Below are positions 33,830-40,456 of a stretch of 44,747 nt of DNA, one piece after another. The stretch is from Verrucomicrobiota bacterium (GTDB taxonomy: Bacteria > Verrucomicrobiota > Verrucomicrobiia > Chthoniobacterales > SZAS-18), in assembly GCA_018240025.1 (NCBI GenBank), contig JAFEGM010000039.1, forward strand, positions 1 to 44,747, given 5' to 3'. The translations under genes were made by a program, and so were the position numbers. The notes under the pieces were generated by a model. That model was given only the letters and a program-made list of their open reading frames with translations, searched no databases and had not been told where the DNA came from. Each line of letters opens with the position of its first letter. Position 1 is the first letter of the stretch.

Positions 33830-36025
33830 TCAATCGATGGTTTCCGCGGTATAGATTGCGGTAGGGGTGCGAGCTTGGGCGCGCACCACGGGCCAGTAGA
33901 ACGGCGTGTCGCGCCAACCTTTCTCCGCTGCGCCATCCTGCCGAAGCAAGAAAAGGATCGGATGGTCGATGGCGTACGTTTTTGCGAGTTGGCCTTCGGT
34001 TTTTTCCGAATCCGGGGTCTCGATATAGGTCGCATGTGAACTGGCGCTGGCCATGCGAGCGGAATCGCGTTCCTTCGCGGCCCAAAGCAGCACCTGTCCG
34101 CGCTTTGCCGGGTCGGGGTGCTGTTGGCTTAGATGGGTCAGCGCCGCTCGGGCGGCAATCCAATCGAAAGGGGGAGCGTCGTCCTCGGGAAAATGCAGGG
34201 TGGGCTCGATGTCACTAAGCAGGGAAAGCGCGGTCGCGAGGGGAACGAGTTTGGGCGCATCCGCATTGAATCCGCAGATTGTGGAAACCCTCGCATCCAG
34301 CGCTTCGACCATCTTCCCGATCCCCTGCGCACCGGTCTTGTAGCCCGATTGAAAGCCGATGGGGAGGATCCGCTTGTGCGGTCGCAAGGTCTGCGTCGTG
34401 GCGACGAGAATCTTGTTTGGACTGCAGGGAACGATGCTGCCGTCGCTTGCGGTCCGGATGAACTGAACCGCTTTGTCTCCTCCGGCCTCAATGGCGGAAC
34501 GCAGCGACTGATCGAACTCCTCCATCTGCGCCATCGCGAACCGAATGGCGGGCGAGGTGTAGAACCGGGTCACAGCCAGATCGGGACGGCGGTAGCCGTA
34601 CATACGGGAGTGCTGCAGCACCGTGTCCTGTTGGAACCGGTTGGGTCGGCGACCGTAGTAGAACCCAATGAGATTCGCGAGCGTGACGCCCCGGTCGAGG
34701 ACCTGTCCACCTATGAAGATATTAAGCGGCGTGCGGAGCTTGAGTTGTCCCGAGTTGTCGAGCAGCGCCGCGACATCGTCATCCGAATTGACCTTCGCAA
34801 TGGTAATATACTCTCGCGTGACCGCCTCCTTCACGGCGGCCAACACCACTAGCTTTGGCGGCACCGGCAGTGACGCCAGGGCGAGTGATTTGGCCAAATC
34901 AGCGAAAGCGGCGGTTACCAACTCCTGGAACACGGGCTCGTCTGCAGCCGCTGCCGAGGCCAGCTTCTGGACCATCGCCTCGGTGAGCATGCCCTGCCAC
35001 GAGTGCGCATCCTTGCCAGCTTCGGAGTGGAGTAAGAAGGAGTAGCGGAGTTTCTTGTCCTTGGCGCCCGCTGCGACACCATTGATGCGCTGGATGCAGC
35101 CGCCCACGATGAAATTGACGATGGCGCGTCGGAATCCATCGATCGTTGGCGTGGTGAGGACATCCTCCAGTTTGAACGACCTTCGGTCGTATCGCTTGAG
35201 CCTCTCGAACTCGCGGTGATCCACCGTGTGGTGAATCAGACTTTCCAAGGTATCCTCATGGCTCCGCGACGAGGGGCCGAAGTAGGTTTCGCCACCCACG
35301 TACTCAGGAGGCACAGGGACCAACTTCGTGAACGCGGGACGGGTCGGCTTGAACTCCAATGCATTCGTCACAGAGACGTCGTAAGGCTGGAGATAGAGTG
35401 AGTAAGGCGTCGCCGTGACCTGGAGAAAAGAAGACTGCGTGATCGCGTTGCGAAGCTCGCTGACCTGCTTAGCAATCGTGCGGGCTTCCAACAGCCCCTG
35501 TTTAATACTGTATCCGATGGAGGCATTGTCGGCCTCGTCATCAATGATGATGGTTCTCTTCCTGGCCATCGCCGGATGCCTTGTGAAGAGGTCGATCAGG
35601 CGCCGGAGATTGTCGCTCTGCTTCTTCCCTACGAAGATCAGTTTCGAGTCTAGCTCGAACTCACCGAACGACTCGGGGGCGTGCATGATGTCATAGATCT
35701 CCAGTTCGCCATCCTCGATAAACATGGAGAACTCGCGATTGAGCCGTTTTGCCGTCTGCTCGATGAGGGCCCGCGAGTTCTTACTGAGCACGATTGCGAT
35801 GTCGAAACCATTGTCGAAAGCCGCAGCCAAAACAGTGATAAAGGTTCGCGTTTTCCCGCTTTGAACTTTGCCTAACAGCATTCCCGGATGATCGGAGGTC
35901 GTGGCTGTCTCCAACAGTGCGGCCACGGTTTCCTCCGCGCAGGTGAACGTTTCAATGGAGAAGCTTTGATTGGCTCCCCTATATGCTGAGTAGAACAAGC
36001 CACGAGTGTTGATCGGGTTTGACAT
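33830..36025 (-). CDS. Z1-domain superfamily 2 helicase/ATPase
   Basis: A 731-residue DNA-dependent ATPase of the Z1 type. The start MSNPINTRGL at 36025 is preferred; an upstream ATG at 36154 adds 43 residues without visible homology. Walker A GKVQSGKT (52-59), Walker B IIIDDEADNAS (159-169) and motif III TATPY (204-208) are clear. The Z1 core has IGGQVLDRGVTLANLIGFYY (438-457) and VLQHSRMYGYRRPD (469-482), corresponding to the 'iGGn.LsRG.T...R....D..lQ..R..GYR' motifs V/VI. Z1 proteins occur in restriction-modification islands, often with MORC/MutL-type ATPases and PD-(D/E)XK proteins; none of those is present. Here the upstream partner is a large GTPase, 198 bp away on the same strand. Role: probably DNA translocation in defence (inference). 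Confidence 0.88.
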   Translation of the reverse strand: MSNPINTRGLFYSAYRGANQSFSIETFTCAEETVAALLETATTSDHPGMLLGKVQSGKTRTFITVLAAAFDNGFDIAIVLSKNSRALIEQTAKRLNREFSMFIEDGELEIYDIMHAPESFGEFELDSKLIFVGKKQSDNLRRLIDLFTRHPAMARKRTIIIDDEADNASIGYSIKQGLLEARTIAKQVSELRNAITQSSFLQVTATPYSLYLQPYDVSVTNALEFKPTRPAFTKLVPVPPEYVGGETYFGPSSRSHEDTLESLIHHTVDHREFERLKRYDRRSFKLEDVLTTPTIDGFRRAIVNFIVGGCIQRINGVAAGAKDKKLRYSFLLHSEAGKDAHSWQGMLTEAMVQKLASAAAADEPVFQELVTAAFADLAKSLALASLPVPPKLVVLAAVKEAVTREYITIAKVNSDDDVAALLDNSGQLKLRTPLNIFIGGQVLDRGVTLANLIGFYYGRRPNRFQQDTVLQHSRMYGYRRPDLAVTRFYTSPAIRFAMAQMEEFDQSLRSAIEAGGDKAVQFIRTASDGSIVPCSPNKILVATTQTLRPHKRILPIGFQSGYKTGAQGIGKMVEALDARVSTICGFNADAPKLVPLATALSLLSDIEPTLHFPEDDAPPFDWIAARAALTHLSQQHPDPAKRGQVLLWAAKERDSARMASASSHATYIETPDSEKTEGQLAKTYAIDHPILFLLRQDGAAEKGWRDTPFYWPVVRAQARTPTAIYTAETID

Positions 36026-36223
36026 AGCACATCTGTAAGAACGCTCAGAGCGAGCTGCAAATCTATCGAAACGAAAATGGGACGCTGCCAAGGGCTTCCC
36101 AGAACTTCCGGCTCGGCCGCAGCATTGAATAGGGATTTGAGAAAGCGAAGGCAACCAAAATTCTCGCGCCTCAAAATCAATACACGACTGGGTAAGTTTT
36201 AGGAGACGAAATCGTGAGATTGA

Positions 36224-38491
36224 TCAGAGAAGCTTGGCGCCACCCTCGGTGCAAACCTCATCAACAACCACGGCGACCTCATGCAGGAACGAATTTCTGT
36301 CTGGGGACGGAGTCACGTCTGGAACCGGGGCTGCCCGATCATAAATCCGTTCGCCAATGATTGAAGCGCGTGTGAAGCTAGAGCCACGACCGGACACGTT
36401 GTAGGCGGCCTGCCATTCAGTTATCCGTTCAGATCGAATTCGGCGGGCAGCTACGTCCAGGATCTTTGCAGACAACGCATTTGCAAGGCAGTCGAAAGCC
36501 TGCTGTTTGAGCGCGTCATTGCTTGGTTCGGCGGGCTCCCACTTCACTGGGTTCTGCAAGAGAACGTATAGTCTATCTTGAAGCTGCTTTCTGAGATCCG
36601 CAACCGGCTTTAGATTGTCGTACTCGTCAGCAAGCCCGGGAGTGCTAAGGCGTCTGCTCAATGCCCAGATCCGCTTCCAGTGTTCTTTGCCGAGTCCTGG
36701 CTTAAGGCCCAGTCGCGGCCACCAAGCCTCGCGGAAACTCTCTGCCGCGCTCTTTACGGCAAGAACCAAGTTCATTCGGTCGTAGACGGGCCTTGCCTGG
36801 ACAGGAGCAGGCCGTTCCACGACTGCGTCAATAGCCGCCAAAAGTGCCTTCATCTGCAAAATGGTCCTCTTATGGGACTTCTTCTTCGGTTCCAACGTCT
36901 CGTCGATGCTGCCCAGGAAGAAGCAGCCCTCATGCAGACGACTTCGAAGCGCTCGTTCGGCATAGGGACCGAGCTCCTCGCCGACCGATGCCAAGACATT
37001 CTCAGCCGAGGCCAATACGTGCTGTTCCTTTGCTGCCGCGTTGGGGAGATTGTCGCCCTTAACCTCGTCGAAGTGGGTAAAGACAAGAAACAGCTTTCTC
37101 GAATTTCCAGAGGTGATCAGCTCCCTCATCGCAGCTACCGGGGCCGCTTGCATAGGCTGCACGGCGTTATCGACCAGAACAATTGCGTCGGCCGTCTCAA
37201 TGCGCCGGGTCAATGACGTTGAGATTGAAGCGACAGACTTAGGGGTGTGCCCGAGGCCTTCGCCATCCAGTAAGACCAATTCAGGTCGTTGGCCATCATT
37301 CCAGTTAGGCAGGAACGGACCCGCCACGCGCACCCCGTTTACAAGGGGGGTCAAAAGTCGTCCAAACCGCGGGGCATAGTTGCTGGATAATCGCCCAAGC
37401 GCCTTAATGAAGCTTGCTCGATCTTCGGTCTCCCATGACCAAGACTGCGGCCATCCTTGCTTGTTTCGGCGCAGAGACCCCTGAACTAACAAAGAGAACC
37501 GAAGTTCGATTTCGTCCATTAGCGCATCGCTAATTCTATGAAAATCGTCATCCTCGCGAAGCCGGCGATCGAGTTGCTCCTCGAACAATTCGTCCACTAC
37601 TCGCTGGTCCTTCTCGTCAATTACACCAAGTTCGCTTTTGATCATGTCGCCATGACGGGCAGCAATTTGACGAATAGCAGCAAGCGACTGGGTAAGGATT
37701 GCATTTGTCGCGTGCAAGTCGACGGAACCGTCTTCGGCTGAGAACTCAGCTGCATCCAGACCCCCGTTTTCGCTCTCTTCATCGTCCTCATCCTGCTGTG
37801 CTAGAGCCTCGGGTCCATTGCCGAGAACATAGTTAAAACGAAAGCGCTGGTTGACGTGCATTAGGAGTTTCCGAATGACCTCGCTGTCGCTGTCGCCTCG
37901 GTAGCTGGATAGGATCGCCTCGCAGATGCACTCGTTGAGGTGCTCGCGGACTTCTTCTATCGGAAAGAACGTGACAACGGCCCGATACTTGCCAGCAGCA
38001 ATCACGACCTCCGTCTCGTGCACTGTTGTTTTCGCAGTCGAAGTAGATGGGAAGCGTTCTAACAACGGATCTACCCCAATCAGTTGGCGCAGCAGAGTAG
38101 TCTTTCCGGCCCCTGTGGTACCAAGAAGAAGGGCGCTTCGGTAAGCAGACTCTCCGGAGTTTGGAATTCGGATGATCGACTCGCGGATGGTGCCGAAGTC
38201 GCATTCCTCGGGCTCCATCCCGTGGAAATAGATTTCAACGGCACGACGATGGAACCGAGCTTCCGCTTGAGGCCTCGAGGCCGAACTTCTAAATGCCTCC
38301 TCGGCCAGCAGTTGGTCGAGGTGTTCACGGATGAGGTTTCCCTCGGTCTCGTCAACGGTTCCTAGGCCTTGGCGAACTCTCAGTCCTGGCTTTCCGGTGT
38401 TCGGGTCAAGGCGAACGGGATGGCGGAAAATCACCGACCATCCGCTCCGGCCCTGCGATCGGCTGAGGCTTGCAGTGTAGTTCTTTTTCAT
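36224..38491 (-). CDS. Large GTPase-like P-loop NTPase with integrase-arm-like N-terminus
   Basis: A 755-residue protein. Residues of about 1-65 ('GRSGWSVIFRHPVRLDPNTG', 'VRQGLGTVDETEGNLIREHL') resemble the arm-type DNA-binding domain at the start of tyrosine integrases: a basic strand-turn-strand followed by a helix. A P-loop GTTGAGKT is at 124-131 (G1), a possible G2 Thr in STAKTTVHET (151-160), DGEG at 409-412 (G3) and FTHFD at 471-475 (G4-like TxxD). The G1-G3 spacing of about 280 residues is far above normal and includes an acidic stretch (DEDDEESENGG, about 234-244) and helical segments, as in large dynamin- or septin-like GTPases. The C-terminal third is helical. No described defence family is recognised. 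Four 11-bp repeats lie just upstream of the start codon. Confidence 0.75.
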   Translation of the reverse strand: MKKNYTASLSRSQGRSGWSVIFRHPVRLDPNTGKPGLRVRQGLGTVDETEGNLIREHLDQLLAEEAFRSSASRPQAEARFHRRAVEIYFHGMEPEECDFGTIRESIIRIPNSGESAYRSALLLGTTGAGKTTLLRQLIGVDPLLERFPSTSTAKTTVHETEVVIAAGKYRAVVTFFPIEEVREHLNECICEAILSSYRGDSDSEVIRKLLMHVNQRFRFNYVLGNGPEALAQQDEDDEESENGGLDAAEFSAEDGSVDLHATNAILTQSLAAIRQIAARHGDMIKSELGVIDEKDQRVVDELFEEQLDRRLREDDDFHRISDALMDEIELRFSLLVQGSLRRNKQGWPQSWSWETEDRASFIKALGRLSSNYAPRFGRLLTPLVNGVRVAGPFLPNWNDGQRPELVLLDGEGLGHTPKSVASISTSLTRRIETADAIVLVDNAVQPMQAAPVAAMRELITSGNSRKLFLVFTHFDEVKGDNLPNAAAKEQHVLASAENVLASVGEELGPYAERALRSRLHEGCFFLGSIDETLEPKKKSHKRTILQMKALLAAIDAVVERPAPVQARPVYDRMNLVLAVKSAAESFREAWWPRLGLKPGLGKEHWKRIWALSRRLSTPGLADEYDNLKPVADLRKQLQDRLYVLLQNPVKWEPAEPSNDALKQQAFDCLANALSAKILDVAARRIRSERITEWQAAYNVSGRGSSFTRASIIGERIYDRAAPVPDVTPSPDRNSFLHEVAVVVDEVCTEGGAKLL

Positions 38492-38496
38492 TTTCT

Positions 38497-38540
38497 CGTT
38501 GTTCCTACGTTGTTCCTACGTTGTTCCTACGTTGTTCCGC
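38497..38540 (-). promoter_or_regulatory. Four phased 11-bp iterons upstream of the GTPase start
   Basis: On the - strand, GGAACAACGTA-type units repeat four times without gaps at 38530-38540, 38519-38529, 38508-38518 and 38497-38507. The last ends 5 bp before the ATG at 38491. Three units are identical in the + strand reading CGTTGTTCCTA and the outermost ends CGC. The 11-bp period puts all copies on one face of the helix. They could be operators; the AGGAA within the last unit may also serve as ribosome binding site. Confidence 0.85.
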
Positions 38541-38579
38541 ATTGCTACCATTTCGCGCCTTCGGGTCAACCGGAAAATG

Positions 38580-38601
38580 GGAACAACGGTGGAACAACGC
38601 G
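38580..38601 (+). promoter_or_regulatory. Two further 11-bp GGAACAACG units, opposite orientation
   Basis: GGAACAACG at 38580-38588 and 38591-38599, again with an 11-bp period but in + orientation, about 40 bp outside the four-unit cluster. Together they form an inverted arrangement (2 + 4 units). Confidence 0.8.
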
Positions 38602-38837
38602 ATTTTTCGTGCCCAACGAGGCGATCTTTCCGCAGAAGCCTTTAATGCGTTAGGATGTTGCGGGCTGCCGATGGCGGTCCAGGCTCAAGCTGTTGAGGGT
38701 TATCCGGTAGCAGGGACGGAGTGGCAGAGGCGGCGGCATGCGTTCTCGCACGGATTCGTCGCTGGCCGCGAAATCCAGAGAGAATCGCGCCAAGGAGGGA
38801 CATGCTGGGGTCGGCGGGAGATCGGCCGGAGCCGGTG

Positions 38838-39131
38838 GGACATCGGCGCGGAGCGTGGGGACAGCCGCGCGGAGGGGGGGAGATCGGCGCGAAGCGGGCG
38901 GAGATCCGCGCGCAGCGGGCGGAAACGCGGGCGGACGGGGCGGACATTCGCGCGGAGCGAAGGGAGATCCGCGCGGAGGCGGGGGAAATTCGCGCGGAAG
39001 GGTCGGAAGTCCGTGCGGACGGGGCGGAGATCGGCGCGGACGGGGCGGACGTTCGCTCGGAGCGAAGGGGAATCGGCGCGGAAGGCCGGGCCGCACGCGC
39101 GAAGAGCCCGGAAGCGCGCGCGGATAGGCCG
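38838..39131 (+). repeat. 21-bp tandem repeats, array 1 (about 14 units)
   Basis: About fourteen degenerate 21-bp units; clean ones start at 38880, 38901, 38922, 38943 and onward. In the frame of a GTG at 38721 each unit encodes a heptad of the type E-I-R-A-D/E-G/R-A. All frames are open because 21 is a multiple of three, so coding cannot be judged from openness alone. Confidence 0.85.
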
Positions 39132-39289
39132 GTCCTCGGCCGGGGGAGGGCGGGCCCCCGGGGCGGGACTTTCGTGGAAGTTGGACGTTGGCTCCAGAGT
39201 AAACGGCACTGCACAATTCATGGGCCAAGCCTCCGGGTCGTGACTTCAGGAGAGGTGAGAGGTTCGAGCCCTGTGTGGCGGCCGCGAGG

Positions 39290-39690
39290 GGCGTTTCCTG
39301 GCGCTGTGGGCCGTTTTCGGGGCGCTGTGGGGCCGGTTCGGAGCTCGGTGGTCGCGTCTCCGGGTGTCGTGGACGCGTCTCCGGGCGCTGTGGGTCCGGC
39401 TCCGGGCGCGGTGGGCGCATTTCAGCGCGCTGCGGAGACCTCTTGGCGGGCGGTGGATCCCATTAGCGGGGCTGTGAGGCGGCTCGGAGGCGTGGTGGAT
39501 GGCCGCGGAGGGGCGGTGGAACGCTTGCGGGTCTCGGCGGAATGGTAGCCCGGCTCGGTGGAACGCTGCGGGGCGGTGGTGACTCGCCTTCAGGCGTCGG
39601 TGCGCCGCTCAAGGGGAAGGAGAAAGGGCCGCGAAAGGTCGGTGGAACGCTTTGGCGCGTTGGCAGATCGCCTTCGCCGGGCTGCGGAGC
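39290..39690 (+). pseudogene. 21-bp tandem repeats, array 2: remnant of a heptad-repeat coiled-coil gene
   Basis: From about 39300 to beyond 39650 the DNA again has a 21-bp period, with a different consensus that reads G-A-V-E-R-L-R in the same frame as array 1 (examples: GAVGRFR, GAVRRLG, GAVERLR; then after a stop SVERFGA, LADRLRR). V and L in alternating a/d-like positions are typical of coiled coils. An in-frame TAG at 39546 interrupts the series, yet heptads continue beyond it in the same frame, which suggests a decayed gene. The segment 39131-39290 between the arrays is unrelated. An antisense coding origin cannot be excluded. Confidence 0.5.
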
Positions 39691-39817
39691 CGCGCAGTCC
39701 GGTGGCGTCCGGAGGGCGGGGGGCCGGCGAAGGCGCGCGGAGAGGTGGGGCGGGGAGTTGGTTGGCGCACCTGACGGAAGGATCTTCGCGTCGGGGCGGA
39801 AGATGATCGGCCGCAAT

Positions 39818-40047
39818 GCCGGCCGAAGGTCGGACCGAAGGCAGCCCAGGGCGGAGCCCTGGGAGGGGAGCCCGCCTGGATGCCACCCTGGATGCCACCA
39901 GCCCCAACGGGGCACCAAGGGTGGCGATTCTCGGACCCATTCGTGCCGGCGGCGGGTCTCGTCGCCCCGTTGGGGCTGGAAGATGAAAAACAAACCGGTC
40001 ACCCAGGGCTGCGCCCTGGGCTGTTTTAGGTCCGACCTTCGGCCGGC
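39818..40047. mobile_element. 230-bp palindromic MITE-like element
   Basis: Bounded by perfect 19-bp terminal inverted repeats, GCCGGCCGAAGGTCGGACC (39818-39836) and its complement (40029-40047). Inside are a second pair (CAGCCCAGGGC at 39842-39852 against GCCCTGGGCTG at 40012-40022) and a third perfect 16-bp pair, CCAGCCCCAACGGGGC (39898-39913) / GCCCCGTTGGGGCTGG (39964-39979). The single strand could fold into one long hairpin. No open frame of substance is present, and I see no clear target-site duplication. It may be a non-autonomous transposon or a structured dispersed repeat. Confidence 0.75.
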
Positions 40048-40104
40048 GGAAGGGTCGCGCGCGAGTCGGGCGGGACGCAGGTCGATTCGACGAAGAGGAC
40101 GAGG

Positions 40105-40447
40105 GGAGGTTTGGCCTGTGGCTTTGGGACGATGCGAGGACGAGGACGAGGACGACGACGAGGACGAGGGAAGTTTGGCCTGCGGCTTGGTCGAGCGAGG
40201 ACGAGGACGACGACGAGGACGAGGACGACGACGAGGACGAGGACGAGAGGAGATTTGGCCTGCGGCTTTGGTCGAGGCGAGGACGAGGACGAGGACGAGG
40301 GAAGTTTGGCCTGCGGCTTTGGTCGAGCGAGGACGAGGACGAGGACGACGACGAGGACGAGAGGAGATTTGGCCTGCGGCTTTGGTCGAGGCGAGGACGA
40401 GGACGAGGACGACGACGAGGACGAGAGGAGATTTGGCCTGCGGCTTC
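40105..40447 (+). repeat. Minisatellite of TTTGGCCTGCGGC + (GAGGAC)n units
   Basis: Six copies of a module TTTGGCCTG(C/T)GGCTT followed by runs of GAGGAC/GACGAC, 55-75 bp long with variable run length. Copies begin near 40111, 40171, 40254, 40305, 40369 and 40431. It ends 10 bp before the stop codon of the gene at 40457-44020 on the other strand. Confidence 0.9.
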
Positions 40448-40456
40448 CCCAAGCCT

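Noticed and set aside
38497..38601. Plasmid-type replication origin (iterons)
   Set aside because: The repeats resemble iterons but no replication initiator gene, AT-rich melting region or DnaA boxes were recognised. An operator role next to the GTPase gene is simpler.
39180..39290. tRNA-like T-arm (GGTTCGAGCCCT) near 39261
   Set aside because: Only the T-loop resembles a tRNA. One of five T-stem pairs fails, and no matching acceptor stem, D-arm or anticodon arm could be found at the proper distances.
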